Below, piece after piece: positions 22,274-33,354 of a stretch of 64,000 nt of DNA. The notes below the pieces were generated by a model. The model saw only the letters and a program-made list of their open reading frames with translations. It was not told where the DNA came from and did no database searches. Numbering within the stretch: position 1 is the first letter of the stretch; every line of letters starts with the position of its first letter. Source of the stretch: Ascaphus truei (lineage: Eukaryota > Chordata > Amphibia > Anura > Ascaphidae); contig CM071573.1 in the NCBI GenBank assembly GCA_036426205.1, forward strand, positions 41,498,106-41,562,105. Reading direction: 5' to 3'. The position numbers and the translations under genes were made by a program.

Positions 22274-23420
22274 TCCTAGACAATGTTCTATTTAAATGAC
22301 CCCATTGGTGATCAAGCATACAATGTGAAAAAGTAGTAAAACCATTAGTAGCAATTGTCATTAGAATGAATAATTGATAAAAGCTTAAAATCCCCCTAAA
22401 AAAGGAACATGATATAACAGGCCAGTATTGAGAAGAGTTATATGCTTCTAATCATCCAAAGTTTGACTAAATACATCAAATAATTCCACTGTACCGATGT
22501 AGCTTACGTTATTGCAATGTTTGGCACGCTCCCATGTAGGGGGGGGGGGGGTTGTGGAGAATATGGTGCGATAACCATAACCCTGCCCCCTTCCCGCGCA
22601 CAACTGATTCAAATTAATGGCTGCTTCGTACGCTGGTGCGTTGTGATGTCTTGCTGCAGCGCGCAAAATATTGCAATTACGTCATCTTTATTTCCCAACC
22701 AGGGTACAGTGTCTCTATAGGGCACAAGCAAAACAAAAGAGGCACCCATGGGAAAAAAACACTATGAGTTGATTTAAAACAATAGAAAATAGAAATGTAC
22801 AAGTACAGTAGAAACACATTTTCTTCCCAGTTACACTGTCATTGTAAATGAAACTGTAAATGTAAAATGTAGCATATTTAATATGTTTCTAAACAGAAGT
22901 ATTTTATTTTAGCTAATGGATCTTAAATACAAATTCTTTGTGGGGAAAACGGATTCAGAAACACGACACTAATATTTTGGAAGAGACGTGTTGCACTGGA
23001 GTTAAATCTCTCCTTCCTGCTGCTGCTGCTGCTGCTGATAAGACTCGCTTTGAACTTGCTTGCTCAGAAAACAAATTCCAAAATGCCGATAGCAGTTTCT
23101 ATTAATAGATAAATGCAGCGTTGCTAAATTGTCAGTTGGAAGTAAACTTGACGAAGTTTTAAACACTTAATCTAAGTAGTTTAGTTTAGTGCTTGTCCTA
23201 TGAGTATTAATGGAATGATAAGTAGGAACAATCTCAGTTGCTGTATCACTTTTAGCATGCCTTAGCTATGGTTAGGAGATACCTTCCCATGTTAACCTGT
23301 TTTGTGACCAACCTGAACTATGGGGTCCCCTCATAAGGAACATGCTGGTCTTTGCATTGGGAGACCCCAAGTTTAATTGTTACTTATTAGCGAAATCTCA
23401 ATGAAAAAAAAGTGGGTAAC
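22274..23420. other. No gene recognised; short (CTG)n
   Basis: A run of about six CTG units lies at 23017-23035. Nothing else is identifiable. Confidence 0.3.
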
Positions 23421-23459
23421 TAGTTTGTAAGAGGAGCAGGGCACTGGGGGTCCCTGAGG

Positions 23460-23820
23460 GGGGATAAATGAGATAAGGGCCTGGAGGAGGGGTGAGGTGG
23501 GAGAGGGAGAGAAGAGGAGGGAAAAGAGAGAGATGGAAGAAAAGAGAGTGGGGGGAGGGAAGAGTGGGGTGAGGGAGGGGAGAAAAGAGAGAGGTGGGAA
23601 AGAGAGAGAGGGAGGGAAAAGAGAGAGGGGGAGAAGGGGAAACAGAGGAGGAAGAGACGGCGGGATGGGGAGAGACAGGGAGGGGAGAAATAATTAGAGG
23701 GGGAGAGACAGGGAGAGAGAGACAGAGAGGGGAGAGACAGAGGGATACAGAAGGGGGGTAGAGAGAGAGGGGACAGAGAGAGAGAGAGAAAGAGGTGGAG
23801 AGACAGAGGAAGAGACATAG
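23460..23820. repeat. Long purine (GA/GGGA) tract
   Basis: About 350 bp almost purely A/G on the + strand. This explains the Ser/Leu/Pro ORF on the minus strand. Such mirror-like tracts can form triplex DNA. Confidence 0.8.
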
Positions 23821-24063
23821 ACGGACAGGAGCCTACCTTCTACCCTGAAAGATTGAGGCAGCCTGTTAGAGGCCTGTGGAGGGGGCCTGCAGAACAGCAT
23901 TCTGGAAGGTGCCCACTGAGGTGCCACCAGCCTACATCATGCCTCCACAGACACCTTCCACGAGGCCCCCTTTGCTGATCAGGGCACATGGTAGGTTTGC
24001 CGGCAGGCGTTTACTCACCAGGCCCGGGACAGGAGTCCCGGCTCACCCCCCCCTGTTGGCGGC

Positions 24064-24540
24064 CCTGATATTACAGTGGGATAATACGCTGGCTCGCTGA
24101 TATTACAGTGGGATAATACACTGATTCGCTGATATTACAGTGGGATAATACGTTGGCTCGCTGAAATTACAGTGGGATAATACGCTGGCTCGCTGACATT
24201 ACAGTGGGGTAATACGCTGACTCGCAGATAATACAGTGGGATAATACGCTTACTCGTTGATATTACAGTGGGTTAATACACTGGCCCGCTGATATTACAG
24301 TGGGATAATACGCTGGCCCGCTGATATTACAGTGGGATAATACACTGGCCCGCTGATATTACAGTGGGATAATACGCTGGCTCTGATATTACAGTGGGAT
24401 AATACGCTGGCTCTGATATTACAGTGGGATAATACGCTGGCCCGCTGATATTACAGTGGGGTAATACACTGGCCCGCTGATATTATAGTGGGGTAATACG
24501 CTGGCTCTGATATTACAGTGAGATAATACGCTGACACTTA
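24064..24540. repeat. ~30-32-bp minisatellite
   Basis: About 15 units built on 'GATATTACAGTGGGATAATA' + CGCTGGC(TCGC)T. Some units are 2-3 bp shorter, having lost part of the tail. No unique spacers, so not a CRISPR array. Confidence 0.9.
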
Positions 24541-24765
24541 CTGTCTATTCACGGTGTAAGGTGTTCTTCAAAAGTCAGTGGTAATGTGCTTGAATGAAGA
24601 GGAGTAGTGTTCTTTTGAATAAAAAAAGCATAGCTAATTAGATGTTTAAGAAAGGTTTATGATATATTTATATAATGTATTTGCAGTATAATGATTTTTC
24701 AAATTCAGATCCCGTATTAAACAAAAAAGGGAAATTTAGCTTTGTTGTTAAATGTTACTTTGTGG
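24532..24765 (+). repeat. 225-bp duplicated segment, copy 1
   Basis: 'TTACTGTCTATTCACGGTGT' through 'GTTGTTAAATGTTACTTTG' recurs almost unchanged at 30917-31140 in the same orientation. Confidence 0.8.
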
Positions 24766-24864
24766 AAGGTGAAAAGTGGTTCAGTTAGGTAACTATATTA
24801 ACCCTTGTCCCATATATAGGTCACCTGCTCACAGGTGTGCCGTAAGTGACACCTTAGTTACACA

Positions 24865-26256
24865 TGTAACGGGTTTCCCCCCCCCCCCCCAATCGCAGAT
24901 ATAGTGTGGGGGAGCAGGAAACATATATTGTTACTCGGCGTGGTGCATTACCTGTTGGCTCACAGGAGGGCTGAGCTTCCGCCACGGGGAACCTGGGGCA
25001 ATATACTAGCATATACCTTTACAATGATGCAGCGCCTCCACCTGCGATGGCTCCCGCCAGAGGGGGAGTAGTTCCTCGCAGGAAAATACCCAATAACCAC
25101 ATACAAATGATTGGATAAGAACGAATACCTTTTGCTGCTGTGACTAGAAACATGCAAGGTCAACAAGTAATAACAGGTGTCCCTTTCTATTAGGTAACCT
25201 GACTCAACGTTTCCCTAAGGTTAACGCTAACGGACACCACGGCGGGTGTCCACACATTATGCGTCACTGCGGACGCTACTGTCCCAACACAATGATCCCA
25301 CCCTCAAGTCCAGTGAGTCCCACCCAAAGTCTCGCACTCCCAATACATAGACCAGCGTGTGTATATATGTGTGTGACTGCGCAGTCACTATGTCAGATGA
25401 TAGGCCTTGTTGGTGCACGTGAGTTGTGGCGTTACCTGCCCGGGCTCCAGCCACGGGTACTGCTATACCACGAGGGAATCGCTGGTGTGTCCTCCAAAGT
25501 TGGGGTGAATTCCGGCGTGGATAATATCACCGCTTCTCCCCGCCGTCTGTACCTTGACGATAACCGGCTGATGTCCACAGGCCGCAGTCACTCCGTACTG
25601 GGCCTTCGCACTTATAGTCTAGCAGTCACTCAGAGTTCAAGCTTAGGCCCAAGCCTCTTGGCGGAAAGCACAGCGTCCGCTGGATTCCTCACTAGCATAT
25701 AGGTAAAGGGGCAGAGTCCCTAACCTAGGGCCTGTCCTTATCACACTCCGCTAGGGTAACTCAGGGCTATCTGGGGCCTAGGGGAGTACTGGCCTAGTGC
25801 CAGGAGTCACGGACTCCAGCACCCTACCTCTTACCCCTAGTTGCTCCAGTCACCAACTGCTGTCGTGGTCCTGCGCGCGAAATGTATCTTATCTTGCCAA
25901 CAGAGCTCCTCCAGCCCTATTGGCTCCCTGACATCACGGGGCCGTTCCAAAGGCTCATGGGGCTTGAAGTCCTCTTGCAGAGCCCTCCTCTATAGGCTAG
26001 TCCTTCGCGGGCTTTCTGGACCTTCACTGCGCAGGCGCGAGCTCCCTGTAGTCCTGGGTGCTCCTCGCTCTCGCGCATGCGCAATGCCCCTAACAATGGC
26101 GACGCCCTGCTCCGCGAACCGACGGAACCACAGCAACGCGATCGCGGCCTTAACGACGGTCCCCTCGCGTCCCCGGCAACCGGCCGCAACCCTTGGTATT
26201 GCGCGGCTCGTGCACCAGCAGGAGAGAAGGTAATACCGCAAGTTGACCTGGCTACA
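24865..26256 (+). mobile_element. Solo LTR, copy 1
   Basis: 1392-bp sequence starting TGTAACGGGTTTCC and ending ...CCTGGCTACA, flanked by a 4-bp duplication CACA (24861-24864, 26257-26260). TG...CA ends and a short duplication fit an LTR left by recombination of a retrotransposon. A second copy is at 55690-56958. The 3' third is CpG-rich and holds an NRF-1-like site. ORFs of 95-169 residues inside it are not conserved between the copies. Confidence 0.75.
26072..26083. promoter_or_regulatory. NRF-1-like motif in solo LTR
   Basis: CGCGCATGCGCA matches the NRF-1 consensus YGCGCAYGCGCR. It is preserved in the second LTR copy at 56814-56825. Confidence 0.5.
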
Positions 26257-26604
26257 CACATATATATTCTCCAACAAATAAAGTTTCTGAGTTTGAAAGG
26301 ATGTCTCTTTATTTTTATTCCAATTCCATATACCAGATGTTCTTCAAAATGTGCATCTAAAAAATAACAATCATTGCTCCCTTGTTTAAATGGATGGTTA
26401 TTTCCTGCTTTCAGGATCAATACCACTACTGTTTAATGTAATTGCTGTCACTTGCATGAACGCACATAAATATCGGCGCTATTTTTAGCTTGTGGCTACA
26501 TCCAATGTAGTCACCTGAGACCTAGTGGAGTTTTTGATGCAGCGGAAAGGCAGAACAGAATGAAGGACAGAAGCTTTCCGCTATTAACACTTGTTCATGG
26601 TTAA

Positions 26605-26877
26605 GGCTGCGTCCCCGCTAGCGCTGAGTGGGTGGCGCTTGCGGTGGTTACTTACATATATAGATATATGTAAGTCCCTGCTCACGCTGTGCGCGCACTT
26701 GTGCGCAAGCACACACACTCAGCGCATAGGTAAACAAAAAATATATACTTTCCAGCGCGCTCAACTACCCGCAATGCTCCCTCCCCCCCGCACGCGGGCG
26801 CGTACAATCAGAACACCTGGCGCTCATGCTTGGAGCGCTCCAAGCATGAGCGCGCTCAGCGCCACAGGGACTCAGCA
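26605..26877. mobile_element. CG-rich MITE
   Basis: Left 'GGCTGCGTCCCCGCTAGCGC' after TAA; right 'GCGCCACAGGGACTCAGC' before ATTA. Inner self-complementary blocks include TTGGAGCGCTCCAA. Probably Harbinger-like. Confidence 0.55.
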
Positions 26878-27348
26878 TTACACAGTTTATTGAATCTCCC
26901 TCCTTAACAGTACCGACAGCATTGGTGTCTAGTGAAGATGTCCCACAAGCTTGATAGGCTTACACATGAAAGGGACAAAGGAACCCCAAAAATATGCACT
27001 CTATGCAGAATATTCATGGTATACAGTATGACACTAATAGCCTAAAAGTGTTATCCTACTCAATGGTAAACTATAGTCATAGGGATAGGCTAAAAATACA
27101 AAAATTAAAAAGTTTTATTACATCTAAATATTAAACACTCAATAGTTAAAATCCATAAAATCCATGTATTGGAGAAAAGAGAACTCTGTACCTAGAATAG
27201 ATATTCCTTAATAGGTAGTTAAATTTATCCACTGTCCATAAATCTGAGAATATAAATAGATTTGTATCTACTTATATTCTTATATTCTCAGATTTATGGA
27301 CAGTGGAAACATTTGAATCATTATATTAGCCAAGTATGTGACTATATA

Positions 27349-28986
27349 CAGTTAGGTCCGGAAATAATTGGACACTGACACAATTTTCATAATTTTGGCT
27401 CTGAACGCCACCACAATGGAATTGAAATGAAACAACCAAAGATGCAATAGAAGGGCAGACTTTCAGCTTTAATTCAAGGGGTTGAACAAAAATATTGTAT
27501 GAAAGGAATTGCAACCATTTTCATACACAGTCCCCTTATTTCAGGGGCTCAAATGTAATTGGACAAATTAACACAATCATAAATACATTTTTCATTTTTA
27601 ATACTTTGTCGAGAATCCTTTGCAGGCAATGACTGCTTGAAGTCTGGAACGCATGGACATCACCAAACGCTGGGTTTCCTCCTTTGTGATGCTTTGCCAG
27701 GCCTTTACTGCAGCTGTCTTCAGTTGTTGTTTGTTCGTGGGTCTTTCTGCCTTAAGTTTTGTCTTCAGCAAGTGAAATGCATGCTCGATCAGGTGATTGA
27801 CTCGGCCATTGCAGAATATTCATCATCTTTGCCTTAAAAAACTCCTGGGTTGCTTTTGCAGTATGTTTTGGGTCATTGTCCATCTGTAAAGTGAAGTGTT
27901 GTCCAATCAACTTCGCTGAATTGGCTGAATCTGAGCAGACAATATATCCCTATACACTTCAGAATTCATCCGGCTGCTTCTGTCTTCTGTCACATCATCA
28001 ATAAACACTAGTGACCCAGTGCCATTGTAAGCCATGCATGCCCATGCCATCACACTGCCTCCACCGTGTTTTACAGATTATGTGGTATGCTTCGGATCAT
28101 GAGCCATTCCAAGCCTTCACCATACTTTTTTCTTCCCATCATTCTGGTACAGGTTGATCTTAGTTTCATCTGTCCAAGGAATGCTGTTCCAGAACTGGGC
28201 TGTTTTTTTTAGATATTAATTGACAAAGTCTAATCTGGCCTTCCTATTCTTGAAGCTTATGAATGGTTTGCACCTTGTGGGGAACCCTCTGTATTTGCTC
28301 TCGTGAAGTCTTCTCTTTATGGTAGACATGGATAATGATATGCCTACCTCCTGGAGAGTGTTCTTCATTTGGCTGGATGTTGTGAAGGGGTTTTTCTTTA
28401 CCATGGAAAGGATCCTACGATCATCTACCACTGTTGTCTTCCGTGGACATCCAGGCCTTTATGTGTTGCAGAGCTCACCAGTGCGTTCTTTTTTTTTCTC
28501 AGAATGTAGCAAACTGTTGATTTGGCCACTCCTACTGTTCCTGCTATTTTTCTGATGGATTTTCTCTTTTTTTTTGCAGCCTAAGGATGCCCTGTTTCAC
28601 TTGCATTGAGAGCTCCTTTGACCGCATGTTGTGGGTTCACAGCAACAGCTTCCAAATGTGATTGCCACACCTGGAATCAACTCAAGACCTTTTACCTGCT
28701 TAATTGATGATGAAATAATGAAGGAATAGCCCACACCTGTCCATGAAACAGCTTTTGAGTCAATTGTCCAATTACTTTTGGTCCCTTGAAAAAGAGGGGG
28801 CTACATATTAAAGAGATGTAATTCCTAAACCCTTCCTCCAGTTTGGATGAGAATACCCTCAAATTAAAGCTGATAGACTGCACTTTAAGCCCATATTCAT
28901 TATTTAACTGTAACTTGAATTTATTTTGGTACACAGCCGAAATAACAAAACTTGTATCAGTGTCCAATTATTTCCGGACCTAACTG
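27349..28986 (-). mobile_element. Tc1/mariner transposon, full length, inactive
   Basis: 1638 bp with matching terminal inverted repeats (CAGTTAGGTCCGGAAATAAT and complement) and TA duplications at 27347-27348 and 28987-28988. The length is normal for Tc1. The transposase lies on the minus strand but is broken. Confidence 0.92.
27620..28640 (-). pseudogene. Tc1 transposase pseudogene
   Basis: Remnant of the DDE transposase that would cut and paste the element by acting on its inverted repeats. The longest intact piece (28216-28431) contains 'NPFTTSSQMKNTLQEVGI' and 'STIKRRLHESKYRG', the helix-turn-helix DNA-binding region of Tc1 transposases. The C-terminal end near 27620-27770 retains 'KAWQSITKEETQRLV' and 'SMRSRLQAVIACKG' in another frame. 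Stops and frameshifts separate them, so no active enzyme can be made. A normal Tc1 transposase has about 340 residues. Confidence 0.85.
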
Positions 28987-29594
28987 TATATTACAATACT
29001 ATCGTGATATCTGTTCTCCTCTGAGTAGATCTAGCCACGCAGGTTATACAGGGGAATTCTATTTATAGAATATGTCTGCAGCTTTTTGAGGACCTGTGAC
29101 AGTTAAACTACCTATTAAGGAATATCTATTCTAGATACAGAATTATATATTATATTTCATTGTTTACCTCACTATACTCATATTTTAATTAATGTTAATA
29201 AATATTAGATTTTAATTTGACAAGGGTGTCTCTCCAGTGCGGCATAATAGGAAGATCTTTCTACCTCTGTTCACAATACTTTTACTCCCAGTCAGCACCA
29301 CCCTTACATGAGGTTTTGATATAACGGAATACAATCACACTCTCCTTGGTGTGGTGCAGGGTACACACACCCCTTAGGGGGTACTCTTTCCCTTATTATA
29401 TTGATGAGCAATCTGATTCATCAGTTTTTGTAGGCTTACACATGGCCATTATTTTAGCAGCTCATGAAAGGGAAGATAATTGTGCCAAGTGATTAATAGT
29501 CAATACTTAAGGACAGTCAAAACGGCTGTACTGTAAAAACTTGTAGATGTTACAGACGAATGGAAAAGAAGTGGCATTTCCAGAGACAGTAGAG

Positions 29595-29823
29595 CAGGGG
29601 TGGGCAAATACAGTCCACAAGGGCCACCAACAGGTCAGGTTTTCATGATACCCCTGCTTCAGCACAGGTGGCTCAATCTGATTGAGCTATCTGTGCTGAA
29701 GAATGTACTGATTGAGCCACCTGTCCTGAGGCAGGGATTGATTAAGCCACCGGTGCTGAAGCAGGGATATCCTGAAAACCTGACCTGTTGGTGGCCCTTG
29801 AGGACTGGAGTTCCCCACCCCTG
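29595..29823. mobile_element. Palindromic hAT MITE, family B, long variant
   Basis: CAGGGGTGGGCAAATACAGT ... GGAGTTCCCCACCCCTG. The centre has an extra 'TGATTGAGC(C/T)A' duplication. Flanks CAGTAGAG / CCGTAGGT partly match. Confidence 0.8.
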
Positions 29824-29829
29824 CCGTAG

Positions 29830-30427
29830 GTAAAGCTTTGATTATTTACATTATTTACATAATTAACCATTAGATTCTGTTTATTTATATTTATTTATAT
29901 TTAACTAATAGGTCTGTTTGGGTGAAAACAGCTATTTCATCAAATGACAAAAAAAAAAAAACCTTTTTCCATCCGAAGCAGCACAGAGCAACTACCAGCT
30001 AGAGATGAGTGGGTGCAGTCTTGCAGTACACACATAGAAGGACCACACACTGATATTGATTGAATAAAGGCATGTATGTACAGTATGTTACTAATGCAAA
30101 CAGAGAATGGGGAAAATGCCTGTTTGGTGACGCATTTTTGCCTGACAAAGCTTATCAAACATTCAAGTGATGAAACTAAATATGCAGGTGGCTCAGGAAT
30201 AGACTGTGAAAACATCAACAGTCACTACAGTCACTCAATCTAAAATTGGGATACAAAATACTCAAATTGCTGTTCTGAATGCCCATGGAGACCCCCCACC
30301 CCCTCCTCCCTAAAATAAAAGAAGGGTATCAGGATATTAGCGCTTTATGATGAGCATGTGTACCTAAAGGGTGAACACAGGCATGTTCTCGCTTCCTGTA
30401 TCTCATGTCCCACAATAGGTTGTCAGC
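29830..30427. other. No recognisable feature
   Basis: A/T-rich, with no supported gene. Confidence 0.3.
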
Positions 30428-30601
30428 CAGGGCTGCCCAACTCCAGTCCTCAAGAGCCACCAACAGGTAAGGTTTTAGGGATATCCCTGCTTCAGCACAG
30501 TCATTGACTGAGCTACTGATTGAGCCACCTGTGCTGAAGCAGGGGTATCCTGAAAACCTGACCTGTGTGTAGCCCTTGAGGACTGGAGTTGGCCACCCCT
30601 G
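30428..30601. mobile_element. Palindromic hAT MITE, family B
   Basis: CAGGGCTGCCCAACTCCAGT ... GGAGTTGGCCACCCCTG, with the typical 'CTGATTGAGCCACCTGTGCT' centre. No clear duplication remains. Confidence 0.8.
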
Positions 30602-30916
30602 ACTCAATGGGTCTCAGTGTTTAGAATAAACTTGAGACGTACGCCGCGTCCTCTCAGAGAACTGCTTCTTTGAGCACTACGGAATATTTAGTTTGAAACA
30701 AAGTAGCAGGAGTCTGCAAAGCACATTGTTCTGTTTTTTCCTGACTCTGTATGCGAGCAACAGCCCCGTTCAAAGTAATAGTATTTTGTTCCGAAAGCCA
30801 CCAAACGGATCCAGGTACATCAGCATACCTTTGTTACACAATATCTTTCTTTGCAGAGTACATCCACTAGAAACTGCTGTAAGTAATTATTGGAATTCCA
30901 GAATTAGCATTTGCTG

Positions 30917-31140
30917 ACCTTACTGTCTATTCACGGTGTAAGGTGTTCTTCAAAGGTTAGTGGTAATGTGCTTGAATGAGGAGGAGTAGTTTTCTTTTGA
31001 ATGAAAAAGCACAGCTAATTAGATGTTTAAGAAAGGTTTATTATGTATTTATATAATGTATTTGCAGTATAATGATTTTTCAAATTCAGATCTCGTATTA
31101 AACAAAAAGGGAAATTTAGCTTTGTTGTTAAATGTTACTT
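30917..31140 (+). repeat. 225-bp duplicated segment, copy 2
   Basis: Near-identical to 24536-24765; differs by scattered substitutions and a 2-3 bp indel. Confidence 0.8.
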
Positions 31141-31187
31141 TGCACCATCCCAGATCGATCACAGAGTTTAGTACAATGACCTCCAGT

Positions 31188-31777
31188 CAGTGGCGTAGCT
31201 AGACGGGCCTCTTGCCAAAAAAAATTCAGGGCCCCCTCATGTCGCTCTCTTTGCACTCTCTCTCTCTCTTTGCTCTCTCTCTCTTTGCTCTCTCTCTCTC
31301 TCTCTCTCTCTGCTCTCTCTCTCTCCCCCTTAGCTCTCTCTCTACTCTCTCTCTCTTTGCTCTCTCTCTCTCTCCCTTAGCTCTCTCTCTACTCTCTCTC
31401 TCTTTTCTCTCTCTCTTTTCTCTCTCTCTTTTCTCTCTCTCTCTCATGTATTTCTCTCTTGTACTTAATTTTCTCATTGTGTCTCTTCCTCCTGGTATCC
31501 TTTCCTTTTCATGTCTGTTTTTACCCCCATCATTTGACCCTTCCCCTCCCTCTCACCTTTCCCAGCCTGTCTCTCAGGCTGCAGCTCCAGCACCACGTTG
31601 CACTATGTGAGGCCCCGCCCCCTGACCCAGGCCCCGCCCACCTGCAGAAGAAGGGCTTTCCCTCTGTGCTTCCTACTGCCTCGCCCGCAATGTGCCACCT
31701 GCAGGGGGTGGAGGGGTGAGCGGGCCCCCCAAGAGTGAGGCCCCACGGGCGTTGCCCGGGCTACAGCTACACCCCTA
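31188..31777. mobile_element. hAT-like element with CT microsatellite
   Basis: Starts CAGTGGCGTAGCTAGAC and ends ...GGGCTACAGCTACACCCCTA, with a perfect 8-bp duplication CCTCCAGT (31180-31187, 31778-31785). A (CTCTCT)n tract fills 31245-31450 and produces repetitive Ser/Leu and Arg/Glu ORFs. Confidence 0.75.
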
Positions 31778-31789
31778 CCTCCAGTCCTA

Positions 31790-32650
31790 CTCTTTAATTA
31801 ATTCTCATCAAGACCTTGCTTGCAAGTTCTGTAAAGTTGTGTGAGTAAAGGCTCTGTGAGTCTGGACTACTCTCCCCATATCTCCAATATAAGATGCTAC
31901 TTGCAAAGGAGACTATTCTTTCCCTGAAAGCATCAGATACGAGGGGGTGACCACCCTCCAGCCTGACCCAGCCCTGGGTGTGCAGCCCCTATTCTGAATT
32001 GAAATGAATGACATTCCCCCTTTATGATGTATAAAGCCACCACTTTCTAATCCTGTCTGGTTCGTTATCAGGATCATTATCGTTATCAGTGCATTATATA
32101 TAAGGTATAAAAAAAGGTTAGAAGTTCAAACCCCAGAAAGACTTGTTCCACTTTTTTAGCCATATGGATTGGGAGCAACTGGCATATAATCAAAGTACTT
32201 TGATGAAGGCTTGAATAAAGTATGAATGTCAGATGAAACTGTGCCATTTGGAGAGCTTACAGTAACATCTACAGATGAATATTAGTATGTCCAAATATCT
32301 TCCTAATAGGAACATTATTGGTTGGCTTTCACTAAACTCTTCTGCTCACAGACTTGTGCAAAGGGGAAATGAAACCAGTCATGGTATCACTTCTGTCTGG
32401 ATTAGGTATAGCATGTATATAACATGCAAGTGTTCTGCCAGTCAGTTCTTCTTCCAACATTTAAGTCGAAAGAAAGTGATTAAAAATATATGTTGTCTTA
32501 CTCAACATCTTTGGCCTGAGGTGCTCGGTAAGTAGGATATTTTTAAACTACCAGATAACTTTTTAAGCACTGGTTCCTAAATTCCACCCATTTAGATATT
32601 TTACCAGAGATTTTTTGTAACAGATTGCCTTAATTTTCATTTCTGTACCT
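31790..32650. other. No recognisable feature
   Basis: No exon or transposon was identified. Confidence 0.3.
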
Positions 32651-32656
32651 TTAGTA

Positions 32657-32760
32657 CAGAGGTGGCCAACTCTAGTCCTCATGGGCCAGCAACAGGTCAG
32701 GTTTTTGCCTGATCCACTTATTGAGTGATATGGCACAGGGATGTACAACCTAATTACCAC
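32657..32760. mobile_element. Palindromic hAT MITE, family B, truncated
   Basis: Left half only: CAGAGGTGGCCAACTCTAGT ... 'CAACAGGTCAGG', then decays. Confidence 0.6.
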
Positions 32761-33071
32761 CTCAAATTAAGAGGGCGATACCTGAATGAAAATGAGATAC
32801 CTGGAGATCGCACATTAATAGTCCCTTCAACTGAATGGCAGTAAATGCAAGATCATAGTTACTGGACTTTTGGGAATCTCCCCCCAAGTGAGGAAGAGAC
32901 AGTGTTGTATTAATGTTGACCCCTGTGCTGTGAAAGGGACAAAGGGAGGGAATGCTTTATTGCATATATCCTTCAGGATAGCATTCTGGAGTTCATTCCT
33001 TTATCTAACACAGCTAATCACAGCTCGCCCTCATCACCTAATGTCAGTAGATAAAAAGGATTTGTCTAGGG

Positions 33072-33235
33072 CAGAAGTTCCCAAGTCAAATCCTCAAGGA
33101 CCACTAACAGTGCAGGATTTAAGGCTATGCTCTCATTAGCACAGGTGGCCCAATCATTTTGACTGAAGCACCTGTGCTCAAGCAGGCGTATACTTAAACC
33201 CTGCACTGCTAGTGGGCCTGGAGTTGGGAACCTCT
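33072..33235. mobile_element. Palindromic hAT MITE, diverged subfamily
   Basis: CAGAAGTTCCCAAGTC ... GGAGTTGGGAACCTCT. Left flank GTCTAGGG and right flank GTGTAGGG (7 of 8). The right flank is also the left duplication of the next element. Confidence 0.7.
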
Positions 33236-33314
33236 GTGTAGGGCAGGCCTGCACAACTCGTAAAGTGCGGAGGGCCGAACTGCTCCAAGGAAAAAAACAT
33301 TGGGCCGCACGGGT

Positions 33315-33350
<36 letters not shown>

Positions 33351-33354
33351 GTCT

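Larger units (their letters stand above)
26969..29430. mobile_element. Foldback element split by a Tc1 transposon
   Basis: Flanked by identical 14-bp direct repeats TAGGCTTACACATG (26955-26968, 29431-29444). Inside, 'TAGAATAGATATTCCTTAAT' at about 27192 is inverted at about 29106-29135. A second hairpin has arms 'CCACTGTCCATAAATCTGAG' (about 27233) and its complement (about 27288). A Tc1 element sits between the outer arms. The layout resembles the element at 49082. Confidence 0.55.

Noticed and set aside
24064..24540. CRISPR-like array (about 30-32-bp units)
   Set aside because: No unique spacers between units, and the context is a vertebrate genome. It is a minisatellite.
25917..26426. 169-residue minus-strand ORF
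   Set aside because: Falls mostly inside a solo LTR; the corresponding frame is not maintained in the second LTR copy.
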